Source of the DNA: Limnoperna fortunei
Taxonomy: Eukaryota; Mollusca; Bivalvia; Mytilida; Modiolidae
NCBI GenBank assembly: GCA_944474755.1
Contig: OX104115.1
Coordinates: 72,454,993-72,518,992 of the forward strand
Reading direction: 5' to 3'
DNA: 64,000 bases
Shown one piece after another: positions 36,701-47,611 of the stretch. Every line of letters begins with the position of its first letter. Positions within the stretch are counted from its first letter, which is position 1. The position numbers and the translations under genes are program-made. Under the pieces are notes generated by a model. That model did not search any database. It was not told where the DNA came from and saw only the letters and a program-made list of their open reading frames with translations.

Positions 36701-37074
36701 ATATTTAGCCAATCAAGGTGTTGATACATATCGTTCATGACAGTAAGAAAGCAAACGAGGTTTTTCATGCTATGAGTGACAAACTAAAAAGTCGTTAATA
36801 AAAATGTATATAAAATGAAAAAGTAAACAAAACCGTATTTGTGACTCGACTTGCATTATCGAACACGGTTTTTCTTGATTATTTGTTAAATGTTGTAACT
36901 GGTTAAAGAAAACGTGATTTTGGACAAGTTATATGTAGTATCTTACATCCGATTTTGCTACAAAAATACGCTTAATGAAACTTAATCACTTAATGTGTAT
37001 AGTTGCTGAAACATATTTGTTATTTGTTATGAATTAAAAGATTAATAATCTATGATTGTTAACTCTATTGTCCA
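33726..37074. other. Non-coding stretch
   Basis: Mostly AT-rich without motifs. The frame 35192-35422 (76 codons, fairly polar: LRSRDGVLEIQKHKYGKLVH) is the only one that looks slightly coding-like; I cannot support it further and do not call it. Confidence 0.4.
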
Positions 37075-37156
37075 GTATATATAGATATGTTGGTATAGGT
37101 AGCTTATCGAGTTTCATTCAGTCTGGCATACTGGCACATTGCAAGAATGTGTAAGT
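37075..37156 (+). promoter_or_regulatory. Candidate core promoter with short first exon
   Basis: A TATA box (GTATATATAGAT, 37075-37086) is followed about 30 bases later by TTTCATTCAGTC, an initiator-like site. An ATG at 37147-37149 runs straight into a consensus splice donor (GTAAGT, 37151-37156). A good acceptor (tatcaattttcag) ends at 38802 and would continue the frame with about ten mostly hydrophobic codons (YVLLLRAWLVS) before a stop. This looks like the start of a small secreted-peptide gene, probably broken, but it rests on short signals only. Confidence 0.3.
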
Positions 37157-37923
37157 ATAATCAACAAGATATCTTTTTGGATTATCTAAACAATTCCACA
37201 TTTTTCTGCCTGAAGCAAATACTACAAGGTTGTTGAAAAGTCATGAAATCGTATGGTTGTCAATAGTTGGAGAATCTTTGATCTCTTTTGTGGCAATTGT
37301 TCCTAATATTACTCAGTAACAAAACATCTCTGTTCAAGTTCAAATACTAAATGAAGGTTCTAATTAAAATAAATACTAATAACCAACTAATAGAGGTTTG
37401 GTTTTGCAATAAAAAACAAAGGATGCAATATATCTAATTAGCTTTTAAGTTGAAGATGAAGGTTGTAAGTGATGTTAAAGATGTACGATTTAATGAATAT
37501 TAGAAAAACAATCTGGAAGAGAAAACTTTAAAAACGCAAAAGATGATTTTTTTATTAAGATCAGTAATTGCTTGATTATGGTGAATATTTTGTTGATCAA
37601 TTTGTCAAAGGATCATAAAACACGACGTAACAATTTAAAAAAATAACTCACAAGTTACTAGGTATTTAAGTTTGTCAAAGACTTTTCCGTTATGAAAACC
37701 AGTTTATTAAGTACATATTTCATTCCATTAAATACATGTTTAAATTACTAGCTTTTAATGTAAAGTCTACAAAACGTACAAGTGGTTTAATTAATTTCTT
37801 TGACTTGGGCTATTTATTTATAACAAATAAGCATGAAAAAGCAGTGATTGTACTTCCATCTGTCTCTTAATTTTACATTTCATGTAGCATCATGTAAACG
37901 CGACGAAAGCAGGCTTACTTCAG

Positions 37924-37954
37924 TTTTTTTTTTTTTTTTTTTGGGGGGGGGGGG
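37924..37954 (+). repeat. T19-G12 homopolymer pair
   Basis: A run of 19 T followed directly by 12 G. It is likely length-variable and error-prone in assembly. Confidence 0.9.
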
Positions 37955-38433
37955 TGTTAAAAGCAATGTTCCTTGTCCTAAAATGTTTGTATAAACCTCA
38001 AATAACTAACTATTTTTTAACGAAACCTAAATTGATTTGTGTGTGAAAGGTTACGTGCTAACAAACTAGCCAATACGTTCTTAACCTTAAATTTGTTAAA
38101 AGCGCTTGCAAGGTTTTTTTTGGTGATTTGCACGTTGTACTTTGCGTATTAATATCTGATATATAATGAATTGTTTTCAAGAGTAGTTTTTCTTGTTTCT
38201 AATTAGGTTTTTGTAGCAAAAATACCAACGTTTAAACTCTCAAATATCTTAATGCAAGCATATGGAAACATAAAATTCTATAGAGAGTATACTCATACCC
38301 TGTATAATTTTAGGCTGAATTTAGTTAACCCAGAACCTAGACTTATGGACCTACCCAGCTCTTTGACTTGTATTTGACCATGTAATTCGGTTACCCATTT
38401 TTTTTTACGCTGTAACTCAGTACAAAGATATAG

Positions 38434-38620
38434 GGGGCCTCGGTGGCCGAATGGTCAAGGTAGTTTGTCTACTATTGATCACGTGGTCTGCCAGTTTTCC
38501 TACCGCAGGTCGGGGTTTTTCTCCGGGTACTCCGGCTTCCTCCCCCAATAAAAACTGAACGCCATGATATAGCTGACAAATTGCTGAAAGTGGCGTTAAA
38601 CACCATCAAACAAACAAACA
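38434..38620 (+). repeat. tRNA-derived SINE with internal deletion of box B
   Basis: Well-preserved head (GCCTCGGTGGCCGAATGG), V domain and (CAAA)n tail. About 75 bp from 'gtggtct' to 'gccagttttcc' are deleted, removing box B and the link region. Without box B it should not be transcribed by polymerase III. The match is close to the copy at 19926, so the deletion is fairly recent. Confidence 0.9.
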
Positions 38621-40005
38621 GATAAAGCTCATACAATGTAAGGCTTCCTTGTAAAATACTTTAGTGTGTGCTTAACAAATGACGGACAACTTTTAAGTTC
38701 CGAGAAGTTTTTCTTTACCATAGTTATGATTTAAAATGTTTTTTAGAATTTTCCTTTCATTTGATATAAAGTGTCTTGTTATGTTTATTTATCAATTTTC
38801 AGATGTATTGTTACTGCGGGCATGGCTAGTGAGTTGATAGAATACAGAGAGCTATGATCTCAGCATGTCAAAGAGTACGGCATAAAACATAATTCTATGT
38901 ACAGAAAAAATGACTGTATGCAAAGTAATTGGAAAAGAAAAGTAGTGGCAAATAAGAACAACAGCATAAAATTATGAATAAGTCTACATCAGTAGTTAAC
39001 AACACACGGAAAAAGAAAGACGTAAGACCCAGCTAGAAGAACAGCTGTAAACTCAAAGCGGAAATCGGTGTCAGGGATTGCAGAGTTACACAAGGTGAAA
39101 CGAAATTAGCTGTATCAATAGAGTCTAAATCTGAGGTCATCCGAATTTCGTAATTGCGTGTTGATCGTGTTTTTAATTGAAATTGACATTTCTAATGACA
39201 AATCTTACTACATGATTTTAACATGTTATACTCACAAGGCCTAGACATTATTTATCCTTACGTATTTAACGGACAGTTTACCATTCGAGCAGACCTGACT
39301 TGAATACCACATGATAATTTCCATGTAAGTCGTAAATCACTCGGCATTTGGTCATTGAGTAGAGCACACATCCGTGGAGTAGAAGTTGGGTATTAAAATT
39401 GTAAGTTTGGGGCACGGACCCTCAAAGTTATGGTTCGTGCGTTGCCAGTAAAGGACATGGATATAGCTTAGGGTAGTGTTAACCACACTCAGGTAAATCA
39501 TTTCTATTTAAGGTAAAAACGGTCGAGTATGCCGCTGAGATGATATTTTGGCTCGAGGTCTACATTGGCCTAGAATTGTAATATTATGCATAAAGTATAG
39601 AACTGTAAGTAATTCGTAGATTAAATGTTGAATTTGTAAGAGGTGTTAGACCCGGTTTAGGTTCGCTTGTTATATGCAGAAGTAATAAGGCGTCGACTTA
39701 GTATTGATGGAAATAGAAACAACGTGGTTGTTTCAATGATATTGTTGTAACAACGCCCTTGATCGGTGGTTCATTATGCGGACATATTTCTTCGTCACTG
39801 GTATGAAAATGACCTTATTTCCGGTTTGGTAGGGCATAAACAACAGGTGCGTGCTATCAATAGAAATTCAAATTTCCTTACTTCAACTTAACTGTTGGCA
39901 AGATTAAGGTCTGCAAATGACGTCATTAGCGTCTTCTGTCGTCTGCTATTCTTTTTATGCAAAAACACTCATAATTAAAAGTCTGCTGCTCGAAGTTTAT
40001 TGGTT
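38621..40005. other. Non-coding stretch
   Basis: Between the SINE and the mariner relic I see no coding frame. Around 39250-39560 G+C is somewhat higher, with words such as 'gggcacggaccctcaaag', which could be an unrecognised repeat. Confidence 0.4.
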
Positions 40006-40615
40006 ATGGATGTAAAAATAGCAATACAGATGCTTAAGAAATGGAAAACAAATACCTAATTATAAAGGATGTTGGACATACCTAGAACTAATATTTCAAG
40101 CGTCATATGAAAATTCAACGAAAAAAATTGTTCGCGGACAGAAAATTGCATCAGCTTTCGATAGAAGTGAAAAAGAATAGGAAACGGGCATTGACAGATT
40201 TAACTTTTATATGTTATGAAGGTAACGATCATCGTTTTTCCTCAAAAACTATTCAGAAAAAAATAAAGAACTGGCTACAAAGAAGAATGTACTCGTTCGT
40301 GCAAAACAGAAAATAGAGACCTCACCGTAAGGTGAGTATGATGACCAGGGATTGTGTGTGCTATCATGGTATTGGAACTTTATGTTATGTTAAACTATAA
40401 ATTAATGCTGCAAAGTATACTGATATCATTGACAATCACCTATGGCCTATTGTTGCAATACATTTTGCGGAAAACGCACGTATTTATGGATGACAATGTT
40501 CATGTGTATAAAGCCCGTATTGTTAAAAGTTACATGACAGGAAACGATGCAAATGTGATTTCGTGACCAGTATAGCACCTGATCTGAATATGTTTGGAAA
40601 TATTTGGTTACATTA
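40006..40615 (+). pseudogene. Second Tc1/mariner transposase pseudogene
   Basis: The order of a Tc1/mariner transposase is visible across three frames. An N-terminal helical piece starts with MDVKIAIQMLKKWKTNT (40006). A segment DRKLHQLSIEVKKNRKRALT ... FSSKTIQKKIKNW (40107-40316) resembles the second DNA-binding half. Then come FMDDNVHVYKARIVKSYM with the second catalytic Asp (about 40483-40540) and APDLNMFGNIWLH (about 40578-40615). In the last motif the catalytic Glu expected in 'PDLNPIEN' is replaced by Gly. Frameshifts and stops separate the pieces, and the region of the first Asp is largely lost. Termini were not found. It is unrelated in detail to the copy at 505-2045. Confidence 0.72.
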
Positions 40616-41109
40616 AAATACAAAAATACAGAACAGAACATATGTCTTTTAAATACTTACGATGAACTGTTGCCGCATAATGGTGTATTTGGGAAACGGC
40701 TGATTTATTTGGAGTCATTCTTTAATTGTATGATACTATGCCGTATCGGATAAAGGACGTTATTAGGATGAAGAATAATATGACGAAATATTAAGGTAGG
40801 ATTTTAAGTATTTACTTGACAAATAATAATCGAAGTATATTAATTTAAAAAAATTCCCACCGCCATCTTGGAAGTGACGAACAATAATGTCCAAGCACTG
40901 TAGTATGCTCAGCTGTAGGAATTAGTTTATTTGGAAATTTCCGTTGCTGTTTATTAAAAGTTTAAAAGTCCGGGAATAATATGTGTAGATAGATAAGTAA
41001 AATCCGTGCAGAAGTTACGTAGCTAATCCGTCATAGCTCGTTGAACACGTCAGTGAAAAGTTACAATTATCTAGTATTCTCGCCATCAATTTAGAAAAAG
41101 AAACTGTAT

Positions 41110-41480
41110 AGAATTCAATCCGTCTCCCGTTGGATATGTTTCTATTCCAAATGGATTTATTTAATATTCACCGCAGTGTTACAGTACCAACAATGAGGAG
41201 ACGTGTTGCAAAGTGGTGCGAAATAATCAATATCGGCCCAATTGACTTCAGTGTTGCACTTCACAACATGAATGAAACAGAACTTACACTCAACCTGTTG
41301 TCATGTGATAGTGACAAGTTTTTCCATTTAAACTCCTTCGATTCCGAAAAGTTTAGTAAAGTATGCATAACTTTCCTCTACAAACTATGTAAAGCCTACG
41401 ATGACTAGGTCAATTATTAGCGGCATCTTTATTCTCCCGTCTAAACCTATGATCTGTGTGTACAAACAATAATACCAGAT

Positions 41481-41547
<67 letters not shown>

Positions 41548-41632
41548 TTAATTATCTTGTAAATCTTCTTATACTGCTTTATTTGTGTAATATCTTGCTC
41601 TCCTTAAGGAGGATAATAAAGAATAATAATAA
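41110..41632 (+). mobile_element. 3' end of a non-LTR retrotransposon (5'-truncated)
   Basis: An open frame at 41130-41408 (92 codons) reads RRRVAKWCEI, SVALHNMNETELTLNLL and FSKVCITFLYKLCKAYDD. This resembles the extreme C-terminus of LINE polymerase proteins that I recall (weak, from memory). It is followed by a (TTTA)n run and then 'tcttgctctccttaaggagg', 'ataataaagaataataataa', a typical LINE-style 3' end with an A-rich short tandem tail. Only the last half-kilobase is present, as expected from incomplete reverse transcription. Confidence 0.5.
41479..41549 (+). repeat. (TTTA)n microsatellite, about 17 units
   Basis: An uninterrupted ttta/attt tetranucleotide run of roughly 70 bases lies inside the presumed LINE 3' untranslated region. 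Confidence 0.93.
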
Positions 41633-41659
41633 AAGACCGATAGAGATCTTAAATAAAGG

Positions 41660-41950
41660 TAGGATGATACGCTGTGTATACTGGAATTTTAAGAAAGCCT
41701 TTCACAATCGTATTCTATAACATTTGATCAATACGATATTAGTAAAACAATCACATAAGTGGATCAACGGCTTTATGGGCAATAGGAAATATAAAAAACT
41801 GTTCATATAAAAGGAACTTTTCACAAAGGAATGAAGTCTCCATGCTTCATCTTCAATTCTCAAGTCATGGTCTTTTCCTTTGTCTCGTTCATAAACAATT
41901 TACAGGAGTGCGTTTGATCCGGAGAATTGTAAAATACTGAAAATATATAA
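41660..41950 (+). pseudogene. Non-LTR reverse-transcriptase fragment (central RT)
   Basis: Frames show YWNFKKAFHNRIL, HKWINGFMGNRKYKKLFI and FSFVSFINNLQECV. These follow the order 'DFxKAFDxVxH ... WIxxFLxNRxQ ... LFxxxINDLPxxV' of CR1/Jockey-type polymerases. The catalytic FADD block is not recognisable after it. Frameshifts and stops show decay. It starts just past the 3' tail of the LINE fragment at 41110-41632, so the two are separate insertions. Confidence 0.65.
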
Positions 41951-44878
41951 TAAGCATTGACAAGTATATCATGATAGAGCACACTGGGAAAAACTGAACT
42001 TGAAGTAGTTTAATCAGAACACAGTTATTTAAAAGAATGATTAATACTTGTAATAAAACTTTTGATTCACTAATTCATTAGACTATAAATAATGTGTTAT
42101 TAAAAGCGCTAGAGACCTCTTTTGGAAGGCACAAGAGCACGTGGAATGACAACCCATATAAATGTTTCCATACCTCATCGGAAAATCGTAAAGAGAATAA
42201 TTGAGTACACTGAAATAACCAACTGTAAAGTCCACAAGATATGATAAACAAAAAGATACTAAAGAACATCTACATATCTACACACACACACACACCCACA
42301 CTCCCTCACACGCACACACACACACACATAAAAGTCTAGAAGATTAGACAACGATACAAATGACGGTGTTTTTGTCAAAATTATAGATACAGACTGACCA
42401 ACGAATGGCCTTAGCCATTGAGTGTCATTATAAATAAATAACATAAACAAGTCATTAAATATTGATCTTGATGGTGAAGGCAATATATAGAAGTTTTAAG
42501 TTCAGTTGGAGAGAGAAAATTAAAGATCAATCTTTTATGACTTGTTTACGTTTTTTATTTATATGTACACTCAATGACAGATTTGGTTATGTAAAAGTCA
42601 CTTTAATTTTGGTTTCTACCATAAACAGTATAGCATTTTTAAATATCATCTACTATTCATTCACATATATCTTGAATGGTTTTTTGTTCAGTTTCTTCGA
42701 ATGCCTTATTAACTGGAGACATATTTTGCCCTGTACCCTCTTCTTGTTTCATGTGTTTGGGGTATAAAATCTAATGTTTGCCCAAACTACAATCATATGC
42801 CTATTATTTTGACACCGGTAATGCGGCTATTACGTTGGCTACACTTCTCCTTTTTTTTACATTGTCATTGCAGGTTCACCACATGTTACAGTATCCATAC
42901 ATGTATTTATTATAGTTGTGGCCAAAACGCCAAATTATCCAGTTTGTAAATGTTCGTACTTGCCTATTTTGTTCGTGATTTAGACTACGATTTATGTTTT
43001 CGTCGTTATATTTTTTATATAGAAAAATCTTATTTTCAGATACGTCATCATAGAACAAAACCAGTAATGTCCTTTTCACTAGCGATTTCTATCTTCTTCG
43101 TCCAGTTATGATTTACGTAGGGCCCCTAACTGACTTCACAAAAATTAATTAAAACAAAAAACAAAGGAAATGTTTATAACTGGCATTAAATTCATGTATG
43201 ACATTTTGTTTTGCTTAAGGCATATCTTTCATAATTTTTGTAGTTGTGATGTGCGGTGTACTTGGAGCATAATGGCACAGTTCTCAGTGCATGACCCAGA
43301 AAGATGCTCAGTGTGACGCATAGACGAGACATTCTTTTATTTGAGTTGTCGGGTCGTGAAACAGAGAGCGTGATCACAGACCGCAGTTGTAACCTATTTG
43401 GGAATATTGCGTTCCTTTCTCGGTAACTAACCAAGACCATACCTTTCAATTATTTTCGGACGGTCCCATTTACTTGTAGATTTGTTGTTTGTAAACGTGT
43501 TCTTGGCCCAAAAGTTGCAAAAATATTGCTCAAGGGTGAGGTAAGTGAACATTCCATCTATCAAAAAATTGTGCCGTGTTAATTATACGAAACTTGATCA
43601 TCTCCGAAATAACCTCACCCAAATCAGAAATGTTCAGACTATGATGTATATACTTGAGCTTAAGTCTGTTTATTCAAATAGTAAATGACAAAGATGTGCA
43701 ATTACCACTTTTACTTAATTAACAGTGATACGCCGTTTTTTCCTATAATGTACATTTGTTGATTTAAATAAGCCCCAAACCTATGTCTTAGTTATAAAAC
43801 ATATTCTAAATGTCGTAAACTTGGGTTTTATTCCATCGGGGTCCAAAGGATGGATTTAATGTTTGTTGCTAATACAGCACGGTTTAAACTGTAACAAATC
43901 GATAGAATGCGATCAATTCGCAATGAACATTTTTAAAATAATAAACATGCAAGAAATTTTTTAGAAGGGTCAAATAAGACAGAAGTAGTATGTTGGCATA
44001 AAACTTTCTCTAAACGAGAAAATACCGATTTGGCGTAAATCAGCTTAGCATTAGGAAAGTAATAAAAAAATTATTTTATACGCACAAATCATAAAATGAA
44101 TGCTTGTGAACAATTTAGACGAAAAACGTGTAGCATCTATCTTCTGATTTGTACGAGTTATACTATTCATGTGATCATATTAACCAAAAAATCCTGTGCC
44201 CGATGTAATCTGTCATTTTTTCTTCTTGATTCATTGTTTTAACTAGAAATCAGACTTGAAAATGGAAGAAACTTACAGAAATCAATAATTTATTAAATGT
44301 TGAAAACGTATTGGCTAGAATTCGTTGGGGCCTCAATATTGACAATATTTACGAGATGCGAACCTTGTAGCGTAGTAAGGCACATTATCTAGTACAAAAT
44401 GATAAATAACTCAGTTTTAAAGATGTTTATCTGCTTTCGCTTTTTAAAGGTTACAAAAAGTATGGCGATGTCTAATAAAACAAATAACATTATTATTTAC
44501 ATACAAGAACATTTTTAACCCCAACTTACACATGGAAATCGGATGTCGTTTTCAAAATCAGTACATCTAGTTCTAACGTCTGTCTTCCTGTCTTGGTGCT
44601 TCTCACAACTTATGCACTTAATAATTCTTATATTTAGAAATACGTTTATTTGATTGGTCGAGATTACTTCCGGTAAATGTTTTTTAACGGAATTGATTTT
44701 TTGATAAGAATTGAGATTACTTTAGGCAAATTAATTTCCTAATGCAATTTTAAAGAATAATAACGAATAAACATCGTTTTGAATGGCTTTATCTGTATAG
44801 CAACAAAACCAACTATCTCGCAAACATACCGTTCGAATGTTTATGTTTGTGAGTGAGTTAATCTCGTTGATATACCGA
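41951..44878. other. Non-coding stretch
   Basis: Apart from the (CA)n run, I see no gene. The minus-strand frame 43192-43449 sits in a slightly GC-richer patch (43240-43450) with mixed composition but carries no motif I know. Confidence 0.4.
42280..42330 (+). repeat. (CA)n microsatellite, interrupted
   Basis: Two runs of ca repeats flank 'cccacactccct'. Frames over it are artefacts. Confidence 0.93.
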
Positions 44879-45505
44879 TAAGAAAATTAGCCAAGAAAAC
44901 GAAACAAAAACCAAGAGCAAAAAGTCAAGAGATTTTAACAAATTCGGTTATAGACAAACGAAACACAAAAACTAAAAACACACAAAAAAAAATAGAAAGA
45001 GAGTAACCCGAAATCTATAAAAACCATTTTTGCAATCAGCAATCAGGTGGTCCGTACGAGTAAGCAGTGCCTGCCACTAATTTGACATCTGTCCACTCAC
45101 TCATTGTCTAGGGAAAAGTCAAATCTAGGAAAAGGAAACCTCACCTATGATTCAACAAAAATGTCCGATCGCATTTGAGACACTGATTTTCCATAACGAT
45201 AACATCAACCTAGGTACAACAAACCCTTGTTTGACTAGTTTAGCAGTCAACAACAGTGACGTCTAGCAAATCGGAATACCGATCGCATGATCTAAAATAA
45301 CGTATGTTGCGAAATGTACATACCATATGCTGGAGATGCTGGAATATTGCTGTCGTTGACAGAAAAGTTGACAATTAGAAAGTTGAAGTCGTCACAATTG
45401 TCGTAGAGTCTAGTTTGTAGTTTTCTGGAGTCTTTGTCTAGAAGTAGTTCTAAGTAAGAGGCTGACCATAGTATATTGGTAGTGTCTTTAATTTCAAGCT
45501 CGATA
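44879..45505 (-). pseudogene. Reverse-transcriptase element, 3' part, degraded (copy 4)
   Basis: Minus-strand copy matching 59745-60820 from SELEIKDTTN (near 45505) through SASYLELLLDKDS, LQTRLYDNCDDFNF, NIPASPAYGMYIS, then the damaged C-terminus and the 3' tail ending in TTTTCTTA (inverted at 44879). The open part at 45292-45516 is a remnant of the C-terminal polymerase region. About 35 codons between YIS and the SV-type end are missing or scrambled. No catalytic motif remains. Confidence 0.85.
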
Positions 45506-47489
45506 GAATAAATCAATTAAAGGTTTAATTAATATTTAATATTATATGCATAGGAGGGGAATACAGTAGTTTTTAATAACTAGCTTTCAGTTTAAAACAT
45601 TGTGAATTTTTCCTACTGTTAATATTCATTTAAAATAGTTTAAATAGTGTTTTGACACGTCAATTAAACAAAACTAGCCAACAAAGGAAAGATCAAGATG
45701 GCTTAACATCCTGTAGACAAAATATGTTCATTGACTACAACTATCCGTCTACAGAACTGTTTGTGAATATTAATATTAAAATATTGACCTAAATGAGTTT
45801 TAAAATTCACGTTTTTTTGTATTAACTGAAGTGTAGCACAATCAAAATGCAAAACTTACTTAAGACCCTTATTAATGTTTTATGATTACAATATATCTTC
45901 TATTCACTAAAATCCAATTAACATTGAAATCGAAGCACATTTATAAGCTATAAAATTAGGATTAGATGTTACATGTACATGCACCCAGCGACGTTCATCG
46001 CAGGCTCAATAGATAATTCACATGATAACGTGGACGACTTAAAAAATTGTAATGGAAAGTCCTGATCGACTCTTGAAGATTACTTTCATATGAATTTGTA
46101 TGTGAGAGAAAAAAACCTTCAATATTTTAAATTTTACAAGATTTCATTTTTTATCCAAGGAAATACAGATATAAAAAGAATTCACGTTGCAACTCGGCTT
46201 ATTTATTTGAAAAAAAAATATCAAATGAAAAACAATTTTTAATACAATCAATCGTTTCTTACAACATTCGAGATACAAATTAATAATTGAACTAATTTGG
46301 TTCAGAATATCCGATTAATTTTTCAAAAGGAATATCCCTAGCGAAGTGAAGAACTTCTATTGAATATCGTTGTATTTTAAGAATGCGTTTGATTGAAAGG
46401 GTTAGCTAGATCTATGTCATTTTAATCATTGTCAAAATTAAATTCATATAGATTTTAATAAAACTGAATACCAGACTGTGTATAGATCTTCAACAAAAGA
46501 CTAAGGTTATTGTTTTGAAAAGTAGATATAACTTAACAGTAAGAGATAAAGAAAAGTTACCCAAGTTGATTCACAGGTACATGTTTTTTGCTCAAATTAT
46601 AAATGTTCTTTAACACGTATATTACAAAGTGACTGATGTTAGATAATAAAAATAAAAAATAAGCTGTACACTAAAAATTATTTAAATGGAGAATGCTAAT
46701 AGTCTGATGTCGAAATTTATGCTAGCAACCTTTCAGTGTCAAAACATAAACATCGTCTCTTTGTATTATTGGCATTTATGAAATATGACCTCTCTCCTAT
46801 TTAAAACTGTGTGTCCACTTTTAAGGGTTCACTTTTGTTTATTAAATTTGTCCTTGTCGTTGCTTTTGGAATGAGGTCACTACCGTTTAGGTTCCTTTTT
46901 AATGACATATTTACTGTCTTTAAACTGTATATCAACCCTTTCTAACATGTTTTGATAAATAAGGAAGCCTATTCGGCATTCAGATGATACTAATTTTGCA
47001 ATTGTTTTTGTGTAAACAATAGACATTAAATTGCAGTAAATCAACATCATTGGCTTCACTGTAACAAGAAAAACAATTGATATTGATTTACTCATGTACT
47101 GTCAGACGACTTTTCTGTCATATGTTGTGGTTTGATAAAGCTTTAAATTAAAGTATAAATAGTATTGTATTTTGTCAAAATATAAAACTAAGCTATTGAT
47201 ACAACCTGTGTGATACAAATCCTTGTATCATCAATTTATGTAATACGAGATTTACTTTTGTCGGACCTAAATTTTGACGTTATAATGAATGTTATAACCA
47301 ATTATTCTATATGACAACGATGATGATTCTTAATCTATGAATGAAATGTGACCTCATAATGCGTGTTAAGTTATGAACTATATTTTATGTAAAAATGCCT
47401 CGTTTACTGTTAACATTCGAATATTCAGTTTTGTTCTGCATTTGTGATACTTCTCAATTTAGATAAACTTATAACATACATTTAAGTGC
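45506..47489. other. Non-coding stretch
   Basis: AT-rich, no coding frame or repeat recognised. Confidence 0.45.
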
Positions 47490-47611
47490 AGGTACAACTA
47501 CCTGTATCACGTCTCGACAGCATACATTCTGGATCACAACTTGACACTACGTGTCTCAGTAGTGATACGAATATGCACAACTGTCTTGACGTGATACAGG
47601 TAGTTGTACCT
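47490..47611. repeat. Perfect-arm hairpin (24-bp arms, 122 bp in all)
   Basis: AGGTACAACTACCTGTATCA plus CGTC at 47490-47513 is exactly inverted at 47588-47611. The loop is 74 bases and shows further imperfect pairing (gacag / gacag inverse). The arm itself is nearly palindromic at its outer end (aggtacaactacct). There is no coding content; the frame 47486-47668 is an artefact. It could be a tiny MITE, a snap-back duplication or a small-RNA precursor. Confidence 0.85.

Noticed and set aside
42259..42483. Minus-strand frame with a CVCVRVREC-like Cys/Val run
   Set aside because: The run is the (CA)n microsatellite translated.
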